Shown piece after piece: positions 8,372-21,700 of a DNA stretch of 64,000 nt. The notes beneath the pieces were generated by a model. The model was not told where the DNA came from and ran no database searches. It saw nothing but the letters and a program-made list of their open reading frames with translations. A program made the translations under genes and the position numbers. Each line of letters begins with the position of its first letter. Positions within the stretch are counted from its first letter, which is position 1. This DNA is from Hanleya hanleyi (taxonomy: Eukaryota; Mollusca; Polyplacophora; Lepidopleurida; Hanleyidae), in contig JAVTVY010020500.1 in assembly GCA_036873755.1 (NCBI GenBank), forward strand, positions 1-64,000, read 5' to 3'.

Positions 8372-11300
8372 GTGCAGTGAATTACAGTAATATTACAATG
8401 TATACGTTTGTTAAACCAAAACAAATTTATGCAATTCTTCACAAAAATCTGTTTCATAAAGTTTGATGATGAAAATTTTCAAGGCAAGATGGCGTCGACG
8501 GACATTTGAAATTGGGCTTTTGGTCGTTTTTAACGTTTCCGTATACAATTTGGTGGGAATATTTTAATATATATATATAATATGACACCTTCAACCAAAA
8601 TAATATTTCGTTGTAATGTCACGGCAGATATGGTGATACTGATTAAAGGTGTCATATTTCAGATATATCATAAAGTTTCTTCAAAACCATGCGCAATTAC
8701 ATGTACACAGACAAATGGCCACTTCCGGCTGCGAGCATTCGGGTACAAAACTCATAGGCTTTTTGGAGATTTGAAGAAATTAATTCCTGGGTCCACAAAC
8801 GTAACAGCAAGAGGGAATTTTCTCGGGTGAGCGCCACCCTGAATTCTCTGACAATGTTTCTCAACGAGAATGTGACAACATTGGTGGACTCGGAATTTAA
8901 GCAAATTTACACTCGAAAACCCTTTAATTGGGTTTATCTCGTAATATTGCATCTATGTCTGGGATACGGTTTACAAACTCACCAATCAGCTGCCAGGATC
9001 CCCACTTCCGGTCTGGCTGCTCCAGTGCGTCTGTCCATGCCCGAGGCGATAGAACGCATGGAAGCACTCTATTAGAAAGAAAAAAGATGGACTATTCTAA
9101 AATTATACACTCATATAGGCCAAATAACATGCAGTTAAACGAGATGAAGATATAGAGATTAAAGAATAAAATGAAGAAAAAAAAACGATATTCCAGTCCA
9201 GTAAACTGGAGACAAAAAACAAGCCACTGTGATCAATGTCAGTTATTGTTTCATTCGAACGTGTGCAATTTAAATAAGTCAGAGCCTATCTAGATGGACT
9301 TGTCTACACGCTGGCATCCTGTAACCAAGTTTTATCTTCCCCAACTGCTTACTGTAGCAAATGCTTACTGCTCAATTTCGTCTTCATTTGTCTTAATTCT
9401 GTAGTCGGACTTGGTATGAATGCCATGATACAAAAATCTATCTAGTTTTTTTGGTCCACATCAACTCTGCTCTAAAGGCCACTGGTTTTCACTTATCTCC
9501 ATTATACGATCTGAACGTGGTCGATTCTATATCAGGACGAATCATAATGGAATTATTCAGATAAGGCAGCCGAATTCTAATGTACAGCTGATCTGTGAAT
9601 TGTTCACGATGGTCTGCTGTCAAATATAGCCAAACTTTGATTGAAGCTTGATAATAGAATGATAAATCACCGTCACATAACATCTAACAAGATCTTTTTG
9701 TCAATTATATAAACGGGCTTTAAGACGTGATCGCGCGGTGACGTTGATGAAGTCTATAAAAACGGGATGTTTGGCTTTTATACCAAAATTTTCATTTGGG
9801 CAAGAGTAGAAAACTATTGGGGCCGCCTTAACAAAATTCTGAACAAAATGGTTTCTTACAGAATCAAAACGGTTAAATATATAGTCACGTCAGTTATATT
9901 TTGAAGGTTTGGTTATGGAAGAAACCAAATTTGTTTCGTTGAATTTTTGGTCGTGCTTGTGCGACAAAATAACAGAATCTACTCTCGTTCAATACCGTTG
10001 TCAAGTGTGGAGGAATTATGTTGATTTTCAACAGCAGTCTTTCCATTGTAAGCCAGGAGATGGCAATGAGATGACTGTTCGAGCATCATGATCGCCGTAG
10101 CCATTTTCGCCTTCGTCCTTGGCCAAAACGCAATCCAAACTCCAATTATGCTGCGACGGACTGCTAAATCAGTCTGGACAAATTTGCTTCCAAATCTGGC
10201 CAATCGATCGTCTGCACCGTCAGAGCTAGTTTATCTTCATCGCTCTAACATCAATACAATATCGACGAATGCAAATTTACAAGGGTCTGGCCAAATGTTG
10301 CAAAGACTGACCAATTTGCTTTTCCATTAAAGTATTTAGTTCCAGTACCATCGATAGGAAAGAACCACTTAGTGGATTCGTTGAGAAGTTAGGCACGTCG
10401 ATTCATTAACCAAATGTGTGAATATACCAATAAGGAGAGCAAGTGTCCAGGAACGGTGTGTATAATAAGCAGACAGAAGTGTCTTGAAATCTGGAACACA
10501 TTTTATTTAGGGTGGAATCGTATCGTACAAGGAGTCATCCGACATTTTTAGAAATATTGTTTCTTCATGATTCTTCAGAATATTTGGTTCTACATAGAAC
10601 TATTGAACAAATACTAGTGGATCTTTGTATTGGGTTCTTCATAAGATTTTGGTTCCACTTGTGTATCAAGTAATAGACGATTAAGGGAAATGGAGGAAAG
10701 AATGGGCGACTGTCAATGGTTAGATGATATGGATACAGAGATAAGAATATATCACGGGGAACAGATATTTATTATCAGTTGCTATATGCGTCGTTGGTAC
10801 GAGGGGGCATGCGTAGGGCGGCGTGGGGGAATGGGTTACACGGCATACTCTGTATGACCAGTGCCCACTGTATTACGACCGAGTGCCCAATCAAACCAAA
10901 CCATCAGGCAAAGAACCAAAATTCTGACGAAGAAGGCAATAAAAAGAACCCAAATTAGTTCCATGTCGAACCAAATATTCTGAAGAACCTAGAAGAACAA
11001 ATATCGCTGCGTCTACACAGGTAAAGCAGAACTACAATACAATGATCAAACCCTTAGAATTTACGTTACAATGGGAACAATCTCGTCGAATTTCCTGACA
11101 TTTCGGACGTTCTGTTGGTGATATACTTTATCTGACGTCGTCGTGTTTCGATATACAAATGTAGAACATAAACTAAAAGCACTTCATAATCAAAGCGAGG
11201 AGGATATATTCCAATCCTTGGAGGCGACATTAAGACTATATCTGAAGAAAAAGAATAGTCAGTGATAATTAAGGATTTGACGTCAGACACATAGCCTATA

Positions 11301-11904
11301 CTCGTGTGCTGTACAACTGGGAACGGTTAATCCATCACAAGAACTAGGCGCATTTGGCTGCTAACCTAGAAACAATTTATTGCGATTGCGAACAACTGTT
11401 GTATAGCGATATTCGGACCCGACAGTAACACCATAACAGTTCTCATCGTGTTGTTCTTCATCCTCGCGAGCCAGTGTATCGATCGATCTATTGTGAGGAT
11501 TAAGGATTTACCTGAACTTGTGAAGATGGTTTTTCTTTAGATTCCCAGAAATATTGTCCTTAAGGGATTAGATCACGTCCCATAAGGGATTAGATCACGT
11601 TCATCAACGGAGTAGATCACGTTAACTTTTAAAAGTGCGAATGTGCTTAAACATTCAGTTATAACTTGTAGGCTAAGATAAGACCAATCGGGAAATGGGA
11701 TGACAATACTGTTTGTAAATATGTTGCATCATTCGTGTAGGCAATCTGTATCATTGGAATTAGAGGAGTCAAATAGCCCGTTTTCATGTTTAAACCTCAT
11801 TAAGCTAAGTTCCCAAAGCCAAATGTTCTTTAATTTACCATATGAAACAGAATTTAAATAATTCTGGCGAAATAAGAAATAAACACGTGGGGTTACCAAA
11901 TGCC
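8372..11904. other. Unit 1 non-coding stretch
   Basis: No gene is recognised. A 75-bp hairpin with ATGACACCTT arms lies at 8,582-8,656. A diverged long inverted repeat (arms about 110 bp, with CAGAATATTTGGTTC) spans 10,545-11,008 and looks like an old MITE. Three short AGTAGATCACGTT-type repeats lie at 11,565-11,625. The segment is collinear with 26,719-30,154 of unit 2. Confidence 0.6.
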
Positions 11905-11990
11905 AGCAGTATAACAGATATATGGAGCCTTTTCGGCCGATCCACCAGGGGGAGGGGGAGGGGGTGGGGGAATTGGGGTGGAACTGGAAA
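11905..11990 (+). repeat. Single ancestral copy of the 65-bp minisatellite
   Basis: One copy of the unit (CAGTATAACAGATATATGG, then GGAGCCTTTTCGGCC, CCACCAGGGGGAGGGG). In unit 2 the same place holds about 24 copies (30,155-31,735). Confidence 0.85.
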
Positions 11991-13396
11991 AATATGTTTG
12001 AGGATCATCTCCAATGCATTTGTAAGATTGCCAATTTTGCTGGATTTTAAATAGTATGAATTAGTACATATGCACCAAAAGCATTATGGCTAGCCTAAGG
12101 AGCAACCTTCGACATCCGACAGGATGAAAGCCCCACATTGTCGTCGGATATACTTCACTTTGGAGCGGCTATGAATATGTATAAATGGATCTATTGTGTC
12201 CGATATCAATATTTGTTTACTTTTCACTACGAGATGCACCTCTAGATTCATAACACGAGCACTCACAGCTACATGTTTTGGAGTTGTTCCCTTAACTGTT
12301 TTAAGCAGTCGCCTTGCCATCCTGGCTAAACAATATGTACTTGGTTATACGTGCCAGGCTTCAGACATTCTCCTGTCCTGAATGTACAACGTCTCAGTAG
12401 ACAAGACCCAAGTCGACATCAAATATGCAACACTGAACAATGGAATCCATCTTCGTTCACCAAGCCAATTTCTACGCTCACGCTCGGAGTTCAAAGTGGG
12501 AACGTAGAAATTGGTTTGGTGTAACGAAGATGAATGTAACCAAGCTCCAAATCATCAAGCATCAAAGTATCCCATGTCATCGTACAGATATGTCTACGCG
12601 CTATATATGGTAAATAGGCTGTTTAGTCCCCGCGATCATATTAACCTCTCAGTATGACACATATGCTACAGATTTACATATCCATTGACTAAAGGTTACC
12701 AAGTCGATGGTAATTAAGGACAATTATCAGGTTGTTCCCCGCAAATGTGAAAAGATCGTCTCATAGACACGGTAAAACGCGGTCTAAAGTCTGATCGAAT
12801 TCATAAACATACATAACATGACCCGTTATGTCACAAAAACACTGTTGATCATTTTTCAATAATAGTCACTTCTAAACATACAGTTGGATATTTGATGCGG
12901 TTGAATAAAATGTTTTCGTCCGTATGCCAATATTAATCACATTTCAGATAAAACTAGCACATTTATTCGTCTCTCCCACCTTTCTCTCCCACCGCACATA
13001 CACTAGAGCAGGCAAAAAACACGCACGACTCCTATCATTTCATACTACTACCCACTGACACGAACACTCAGATGATCGGACGGACGCTCACACGCACTGC
13101 TCCAAGCAACACACTACCTGTCCTATATGTTCTCATCCTCATAGCCAGGCACACACGGCTCCTTTCATAATATTACCCAGTGGAGTGGACGGACTTTTAT
13201 GGCTCCTTTTACACTTCAGATTATTCAGTGACACGGACGCCCTCATGTACTGCTCCTTTGATATTATAAACAGTGACATGGATGCACTAACGTTAAGACC
13301 ATAGACAGTGCCACGGACGCATGATTTCTTGTTTGGTATAGAACGCGCGTGTAATATATACCAACGCTGTCCAAGACACGCGTGCAACACTGGAGG
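11991..13396. other. Unit 1 non-coding stretch
   Basis: Collinear with 31,736-32,057 and 35,121-36,215 of unit 2; the LINE of unit 2 is absent here (empty site at about 12,290). No gene is seen. Confidence 0.6.
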
Positions 13397-13404
13397 GCCA
13401 CAAC

Positions 13405-13563
13405 CACAGGGGCAAGCTACCGTTGTTAATTGGTTAATTAGGTTGATTACAGGGGGAGGGGGTCGAGGTAGGAAATAAACGGGGCATTTATTCCCTACCT
13501 CGACCCCCCCTCCCTCTGTAATCAACTCAATTAACCAATTAACAACGGTAACGAGCCCCTGTG
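13405..13563. mobile_element. hAT-type MITE, 159 bp
   Basis: Near-perfect hairpin with termini CACAGGGGC and arms of about 70 bp sharing ACCGTTGTTAATTGGTTAAT. It is flanked by the 8-bp TSD GCCACAAC (13,397-13,404 and 13,564-13,571). Unit 2 has the empty site with one GCCACAAC (about 36,212). An 8-bp TSD with a CAGGGG-type end fits the hAT superfamily. Confidence 0.85.
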
Positions 13564-13965
13564 GCCACAACAGCGGGTAACAGAATCAGTGCTTTGGACT
13601 GCAGATAGCACCGACGTATGCTTATATGGCAATGTTTTTACCTGTTTTTCAAAGTTGAATATACTTTTCTTTCTTTTGGGTTGGTGTTTATGTTATAGTC
13701 AACAAGATAAATTACTTGTACCAGTCTTGTTTTGTGGGTATATAGGCTAGTATTTTGTCTCGAAGATAACACACACCAGCCTGAATACTCACGCAGATGA
13801 CTGGTATAAATATGGAAATGCTAATATGCAAAATAGAATATGCAGCTAGTCAAACATGATGGCATGTTGGCGTCTCAGAGTCCGTATGTTGAAGTGCAAC
13901 AATATCACATATCTGAGACATCTTGGGGAAACTTTTCTCCAGCTGGTGGCGTTTCCAAGTCGTGT

Positions 13966-14862
13966 TACTTTATGACAAAAGAGATGATTACAATTTCGAC
14001 ATCGTAAACTATCCCTTTCAGGACAGTAATATTCCAGTGGGACCTGCACATGGCGTATACATATCTCACCTAGTAGTATTTGCTAGATCCTGTTTTAAAT
14101 GTGACGATTTTAATCAACGTCTAAAACGGGGCTATTCCACAAAGCGGCTCCACTCAAAGTTTCTCAAATTTGGCGATACATATCGCATGCTGGTAGCAAA
14201 ATACGAACGTAGCGTGCAAGATCTATGGCGTTACGTTTCGTAACTTGTGTCTAATTCCGCTTAACCCAGGGCTAGGGGCCGTATGAACCCATGTACTTCA
14301 CGTTCATAAAGTTAGACCGCGGTTCGCAGTTCATTATTCCTCAGATATGGAAATCTGTATTTTTTTTATTACGAGTACTTTGAACTCCAACCTCTGCATA
14401 GCAAGAGAGAATGTCATGCTCTATATCTTTGCATATTCAAATCTCAAATCTGACGCCAGGGGCGCTGCTAGGGGCACTGTTATGAGTCGCTGAATGACTG
14501 GTCCCGAATAACGAACTTCGAACCGCGGTCTAACTTTATGAACGTATGTACTTCAAGATCCTCATATGAACAATCTCAATCAAAGCGTGACTGAGATACA
14601 TCACTCTCTAGATGACGACTTTACAACGATTATTATGGAATAAGAATACTGATCAGCGATACGGATTTGATATTTTTGGAACATCATGATATCTTGTCGG
14701 CATCATTGAAAACTGTTGACCGCTTCTCTCTTGCAGAAAACTAGCTTATGTTTATGTATACTATGATTTTCTTTTTGAATTTGGTGCTAATACTGTTATA
14801 TGGAATATGTCTTTGGATTATGGACGACGGCTGAATTCTGAATGACGGATTAGACGCTTGTA
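13966..14862 (+). mobile_element. RT-derived module with ACAAGCGTCT end, unit 1
   Basis: Present here and absent at the matching place of unit 2 (about 36,618). An open frame to 14,243 starts at the motif YDKRDDYNFDIVNYPF and continues through GVYISHLVVFARSC to LWRYVS and a stop. From memory this matches the C-terminal part of reverse-transcriptase proteins common in cnidarian and amphioxus genomes (motif YDKRDDFNF..VNFP); the element class is uncertain. A non-coding tail follows and ends GACGCTTGTAATT, complementary to the ACAAGCGTCT terminus seen at 42,803. The catalytic RT core is missing. Confidence 0.6.
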
Positions 14863-17521
14863 ATTCACGTGTAACTGATAAACCTTGGAGGAACATATCT
14901 TTCTCCGTGTTCTTCAAGTACAAGCACTTCACATGTAGCTGAGGCATATTGGGGGAACTTCTCTCAAGCTGGTAGCGTTTCAGTGTCCGTGTATTCAAGT
15001 ACAACCAACTGAGGCATCTCTCAAGCATGTGGCGTTTCAGCCTTTCTTGTATTCCAGTGCCACCATTTCACATGACTGAGACATTTTGGGAGGAATCCTC
15101 TCTAGCTTGTTGCTTTTAAGAGTTTGTGTATTCCAGTGCAACCATTTCACATAACTGAGACATCTTGGGGAAACTTCTCCCTAAATGTGGTGTTTCCGAG
15201 TTTGTGTATCCAAGTACAAACATTCACATATAGCTGAGGCATCTTAAATGACTTCTCTCAAGCTTGTGACGTTTCAAAATCCGTGTATTCAATTACAACC
15301 ATTTCACATCATTGAGGCATCTTGAATGACTTCTCTCAAGCTTGTGACGTTTCAGAATCCGTGTATTCAAGTACAATCATTTCACATCATTGAGGCATCT
15401 TGAATGACTTCTCTCAAGCTTGTGACGTTTCAGAATCCGTGTATTCAAGTACAACCATTTCACATCATTGAGGCATCTTGAATGACTTCTCTCAAGCTTG
15501 TAGCGTTAATCAGAGTTCGAGTATTCAAGTACAATCATTTCACATCACTGACACATCTTGGGGAACTTTCCTCAAGCTTGTGGTGTGTCAGAGTTCGTGT
15601 ATTCAAGTGCAGCCCTTTCACATAACTGAGACATCTCGGGGGAGCTTTTCAAACTTGTGGCGTTTCAGAGTGAGTGTATTGAAGTACAATAATTTTCACA
15701 TAACTGAGATATCTTGGGGAACTTCTCCCTAGTTGGGGCGTTTCAGAGTTCGTGTATTTCAGTGCAACTATTTCACATTGCTTCTGAATCATGTGGGACT
15801 GCTCCCAATCTGTTGGCGTGTCAGAGCCGGTATATTGCAGTGTAACTGATAACCCTTGGAGGAGCATCACCCCCAGCTGGCGGCGTGGTGTCAGAGCCGG
15901 TGTATTGCAGTGTAACTGATAACCCTTGGAGAAGCATCTCCCCCAGCTGGTGGCCTGTCAGAGCCGGTGTATTGCAGTGTAACTGATAACCCTTGGAGGA
16001 GCATTTCCCCCAGCTGGTGGCGTGTCAGAGCCGGTGTATTGCAGTGTAACTGATAACCCTTGGAGGAGCACCACCCCCAGCTGGCGGCGTGGTGTCAGAG
16101 CCGGTGTATTGCAGTGTAACTGATAACCCTTGGAGAAGCATCTCCCCCAGCTGGTGGCCTGTCAGAGCCGGTGTATTGCAGTGTAACTGATAACCCTTGG
16201 AGGAGCATTTCCCCCAGCTGGTGGCGTGTCAGAGCCGGTGTATTGCAGTGTAACTGATAACCCTTGGAGGAGCATCTCTCCAGCTGGTGGCCTGTCAGAG
16301 CCGGTGTACTGCAGTGTAACTGATAACCCTTGGATGAGCATCTCCCCCAGCTGGTGGCGTGTGAGAGCCGGTATATTGTAGTGTAGCTGATAACCCCAGG
16401 AGGAACATCTCTCCAGCTGGTGGCTTTTCAGAGTCGGTGTATTCCAGCTATATGTGGAGTGGTTGAATTTCTTCCAATCTGTTGGCGTGTCAGAGTCGGT
16501 GTATTGCAGTGTAACTAGTAACCCTTGGAGGAGCATCTCTCCAGCTGGTGGCCTGTCAGAGCCGGTGTATTGCAGTGTAATTGATAACCCTTGGAGGAGC
16601 ATCTCTCCAGCTGGTGGTGTGTTAGAGCTGGTGTATTGCAGTGTAACTGATAACCCGTGGAGGAGCATCACCCCCAGCTGGTGGCGTGTCAGAGCCGGTG
16701 CATTGCAGTGTAACTGATAACCCATGGAGGAGCATCTCTTCAGCTGGTGGCGTGTCAAAGCCGGTGTATTTTAGTGTAACTGATAACTCTTGGAGGAGCA
16801 TATCTCCAGCTGGTGGCGTGCTAGAGCCGGTGTATTGAAGTGTAACTGATAACCCTTGGAGGAGCATCACCCCCAGCTGGTGGCGTGTCAGAGCCGGTGT
16901 ATTGCAGTGTAACTGATAATCCTTGGAGAAGCATCTCTCCAGCTGGTGGCGTGTCAGAGCCGGTGTATTGCAGTGTAACTGATAACCTTGGAGGAGCATC
17001 TCCCCCAGCTGGTGGCGTGTCAGAGCCGGTGTATTGCAGTGTAACTGATAACCTTTGGAGAAGCATCTCTCCAGCTGGTGGCCTGTCAGAGCCGGTGTAT
17101 TGCAGTGTAACTGATAACCCTTGGAGGAGCATCTCCCCCAGCTGGTGGCGTGTCAGAGCCGGTGTATTGCAGTGTAACTGGTAGCCCTTGGAGGAGCATA
17201 TCTCCAGCTGGTGGCGTGTCAGAGCCGGGTTATTGCAGTGTAACTGATAACCCTTGGAGGAGCATCTTCCCCAGCTGGTGGCGTGTCAGAGCCGGTGTAT
17301 TGCAGTGTAACTTATAACCCTTGGAGAAGCATCTCTCCAGCTGGTGGACTGTCAGAGCCGGTGTATTGCAGTGTAACTGATAACCCTTGGAGGATCATTT
17401 ATCCAGCTAGTGGCGTTTCAGTGTTCGTATATTCAAGTGCAACTGATAAACTTTGCAGAAACATCACTTCAGCTGTTGGAGTTTCAGACTCCGCGTTATT
17501 CAAGTGCAATCACTTCACATG
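14863..17521 (+). repeat. 78/66-bp minisatellite array, unit 1
   Basis: The first part (to about 15,830) has a 78-bp period, for example at 15,251, 15,329, 15,407 and 15,485, with CTCTCAAGCTTGTGACGTTT. The second part (15,830-17,400) has a 66-bp period (CAGCTGGTGGCGTGTCAGAG plus GTGTATTGCAGTGTAAC), about 24 copies. The two types share the core TGGCGTTTCAGAG..GTGTATT, so one derives from the other. Both periods are multiples of three, which yields long false open frames on both strands. Confidence 0.9.
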
Positions 17522-17896
17522 AAGAAATGATATTTGGTATGGCGTATAGCCCGCCACGGAGCATATATACATATGAAATGATTTTTGAGAGAGAAAGAAT
17601 AAATTGATCGTCAGCGGGATTCGAACCCACGACCCCGGAAAAAAAATCATTTCATATGTATATATGCTCAGTGGCGGTCTATATGCCATACCAAATATTA
17701 TTTCTTCATTATAAAGCCATTTGCGCGTATTGCAACACCGAGAGAGAAGGTTGGTCATCACAGGGAAACTCCACGGGTGTAATACCTATGGGCCGTCATA
17801 GCTCAGACGGTAGAGCATCGGCGCGATAAGTCGGGGTTGTGGGTTCGAATCCCGCTGACGACCAATTTATTCTTTTTCTCTCAAAAATCATTTCAT
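17522..17896. mobile_element. Composite tRNA-SINE insertion
   Basis: Flanked by the 14-bp TSD AATCACTTCACATG (17,508-17,521 and 17,897-17,910). It consists of an inverted partial copy (3' half of a tRNA-like head, minus strand, about 17,604-17,636) followed by the 3' body of a second copy and a complete tRNA-like head at 17,792-17,864. The head has box A (TAGCTCAGACGG) and box B (GGTTCGAATCC). Confidence 0.75.
17792..17864 (+). repeat. tRNA-Ile(GAT)-like SINE head
   Basis: The cloverleaf can be drawn: acceptor GCCGTCA with TGACGAC (one mismatch), D stem GCTC/GAGC, anticodon loop GCGATAA with GAT at positions 34-36, T stem GTGGG/CCCGC. Position 33 is C, not the near-universal T, so it is read as a SINE head and not a working tRNA gene. 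Confidence 0.7.
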
Positions 17897-17910
17897 AATC
17901 ACTTCACATG

Positions 17911-18760
17911 TAGCTGAGCTATACTGGGGGAACCTTTCTCAAGCCGGTGGCGTTCCAGAGTTCCTGTATTCAAGTGCAACGATTTAAGGCATCTTGGAGG
18001 AACATCTTTAGGACTTTCAGACTCAGTGTATCCAAGTGCAACCCTTTCACATAGCTGACAGATATTGGAGAACGTTATAGCTGGATGGCCTTGCGACTCC
18101 GTGTAACTCTTCTATATAACTGAGGCTTCTTGGAGGAACATCTCTCAAGCTCTCCAGATGTAACCTCATATTGGGAGAACTTTTCTCTAGCAGTTGGCGT
18201 TTCGGTGTATTCAAGTGCAGCTATTCCATATAACTGAGACATCTTGGAGGAAGATCTCTTAAGATCGTAGCATTCATCTTCAAGACATCTTGGGGAACTT
18301 TTCTGTAGCACTGTTGGCGTTTCAGATTCTTTTTCACTTGGGTCATCGTTGCTGCTGACCCACCAACAACCATAGCTGATGCAGAGCAACAATTTCACAT
18401 AGCTTCTGAATCAAGTGGGATTTCTCTCCAGCCGGTGACGTTTCAGAGTTCGTGCATTCCAGTGCAACCATTTCACATAGCTGAGGCATCTTGCAGAAAC
18501 ATTTCTCTAGCAGTTGGCGTTTTGGTGTCTTCAAGTGCAACTGTTCCATGTAACTGAGGCATCTTGCAGGAACATCTCTCAAGCTCGTGGCATGCATCCT
18601 CAAGACATCTTGGGACACTTTTCCGTAGCTGGTGGCGTTTCGGAGTCTTCTTCACTTTAATTGGGTCATCCTTGCTGCTGAACAAACGACCCAGAGACAG
18701 GAACGCTGTAGCGGGACTACATTCCCCAGTAATGGGATTTCCCTGCACATGATATGCTAA
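17911..18760 (+). repeat. Degenerate part of the 78-bp array, unit 1
   Basis: Continues the array after the SINE with diverged units (GGCGTTTC, AGTGCAACTGTTCCAT, TAACTGAGGCATCTTG). It matches 45,585-46,440 in unit 2. Confidence 0.75.
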
Positions 18761-21700
18761 CAAATCGAGATTTTCAGAGTATAATCAATTCTGTATCTTT
18801 CGTAGATGCTTGTTGAAATGAACAACATAGTAATTACTATTCGAAACATTTCGTTTAAACAGAATGTAGACTATAGTGCTACTGATACGTTTGCACCAAA
18901 TTCGCAGTGATAGTGAAGCCACATGCGCGATATATTTTTTAGCATCGCACATGCTTAACGACCAGTATATTTTTTAGCATCGCACATGCTTAACGACCAG
19001 TCCCACGTGTTTAATTAACATCGCACGTGGTCAACAATCAGCCACCTGACGGCTATTATACAAGGTAAACCGGAAATATGGACTTCATGCTATGTTGTAA
19101 TATATATATGGGGCATAACGGCATTGTATAACATAGAACGGGACAAATGGTTATTGGCGTGCGCTATGAGGTCTGGCAGCTTTGACAGCAGATTTCTGTT
19201 GCGCAAGACCTGCCTGTCAGCTCTTCAAAGAACACCAATAAACCGTCACCGACAACATAAAGTATTAAACAGAGACAGAAATAAATAAAATCGCTAACAA
19301 CAGACCAGAGAAAAACAGCACCCTCTTTAACGCGCAGAAAATCCCCTCAGTAACAAATTTGGTATAGTTCAACACCAAGGCCCGGCAGTTAATTTGCGTG
19401 CTGGGTCTGAAAATTAATCTGTTATTTGTCCTGGTAATGATAGGTTTATGTTCATCTAATTGTATACGGACGTCTGTACCTGTGGTCGATCGGTGACTCT
19501 ATAGGTATGGACTACCCTAACCCGTCATTTGAAAGGATCGATGACATCTCGGCGGCGGCGGGGACAAATTCCGGATCATAAATTATCAGGAATGGAGGCA
19601 AATTCACTCAGCTGCGAAACAAATTCTACTCCAATAAATGTTCTTCACGTTTGATGTGGATCTCGCTCATGTTACTGAAATTGATGTTTGATTGGAAAGG
19701 CGACATGTGAAATGTAATATGTAACGGCGAATTCAACTCCAGCGCAAATAAAGCCTGGGGGTATATCGGAGCGAGGCTCTCAGTCAATCTAATAACGTTA
19801 AAGCTTCGGATGAAGACATGTGTAAAGTAAGAAAATTGACCTATAACCTTTCTGCTTCGTGTATAATCAGAAACACAATAGGCAATATGAAGCGAGCTGA
19901 ATTTATTTGGCGACAATCAAATATTTGCATCAACCATTCCACACTGGTTCCTCTATGTTAACGAACGAGTGACCTAAACACATCACGATATATTTTAAAT
20001 TTGACCAATTACTTCCAGACATACAGCAAAACAGAGCAGCTCTTGAATGCGTACCAATGAAGAAAGTTTCATTGATAAAGGCAAAAGCCATTCTCGGGAC
20101 CCAGGTCTATCATACCTAGAGAATACGAAAGGGGAAATCTGTTGCGCTCGTGACGATGGCAGAAGCATGGTGACCAGAATGAAAGCCTTATGTCGGAGCC
20201 GGTTGAAGACGAAGGCCAGCTGATTGAAGAGGAAAACTTCTTGTTGGAAAGGGAAACTAGCGTCCTGATTGGAGACCACATGCAGGCCCTCAAAACCAGA
20301 GTTTTGGGATGGTGAGTGTTAGGGTTAAGTGTCGATATATGGGGTCTCTATACATAACCCCATGCTTTATATAGAAACACATATTGCGACACTTCACCCT
20401 ATAAAGGATTAAAGAATTAAAGAAAAGGCTATATAAACTAGTATAGAACGAGAACCCGTGACAATGGACAAATCAGTCTTTTTGTCAAAGCTGTGCACTG
20501 ATTAATATATTTTGACTGCCAATATAGGTATTATGAAATCAGAAATGGTCGGATCCACTATAACAATCAGACATTACTTTCAGAGTTTGTAACCTCCTCA
20601 GTCACGGTATCTCTGACAGCAGGAGGTATACAATCGGACGCCATGAAAATGCTTAATTGAAATCCTCGTACAACTCAAGTCAAAGAGTGGCATTTTCCCT
20701 TCTTGATAATAATGCATTTATTAGCAAAATTATGTATTATAGATTGCAGTAAAGGATCTATGAAATTATGAACAAGTTCTGCGGTACACTAGTGCAATAT
20801 CGCCCATCGACGTTGTCCCGTTTTCAAGTTCGGTGTTTGCTTACCGAAATCTGGTAATTTTATCCCTTGTGAGTTTTCGGTTCAGATGGCCATTAAAAAA
20901 GTCACACCTCTGCAGGTGTATATATAGCTCTTTAGGGCAAAAGAGACCAAGTTTCCACGCGCGTCGTATAGATTTACTTACTATTTGAACACGGGCTGGC
21001 TTTTTAATGGTACCCCGTCGATAAGACATACAGTCCTTTAATGTGTACATTTTCGGGGTCAACTGTTTGACGCGTCAATTAAATCCCGAAGGCGCATCAC
21101 CCAACAAATAGCTCCCTAATGTAATAGACCAGATGTAGCGCCAAACATCAATCCTATCCAATTTCCATTACACCCTTTGAGCGTGGCCAAGACAGTGCAA
21201 GAAGTTTCACCTACAAGTTATATTGCGCCCTCTTGCGATTTTTTGTCAACAAAATATATCGGCGCAAGAATGAAAGTCTAAGAATAGACTTTAGTGTAAA
21301 GGCAGACATTAGTACCTGACGGTAACAACACCGATAGTTGGTTTGAGTAGGAATAAAGGCAACAGACAGGGTAGATATTTGATTATGGCGGAGAATATAC
21401 GGCATATAGAACTACTCAATAACCGGAACAATAATGAAGAAGAGAAAACTCTATATATATTGCACAACTTCAACACATGGGTAAAATATATGCAAGGAGC
21501 ATGTGCACTTCACCCATAAAGTGAGAGTTGTTGAACCGATTACAATTTGGTTCGCAGTGTGATGGCTAAGAATGTCCTGAGCATTGGTATCCCTGCTAAT
21601 ACCCTTTTCTTTAGTGTCCGTCCTTAGTTGCAAATGTGGAGAAAAATATACTAGCTGGGTTAGAAGAGGACACGCACTTCAAGCCAGCAGGAATTCTTAA

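Noticed and set aside
13139..13570. 143-codon minus-strand open frame
   Set aside because: About a third of it is the hAT-type MITE hairpin, and unit 2 lacks that segment, so the frame is not conserved.
19995..20279. 94-codon minus-strand frame conserved near 47,700-47,980
   Set aside because: No recognised domain, no start or promoter signals, and conservation is explained by the segmental duplication.
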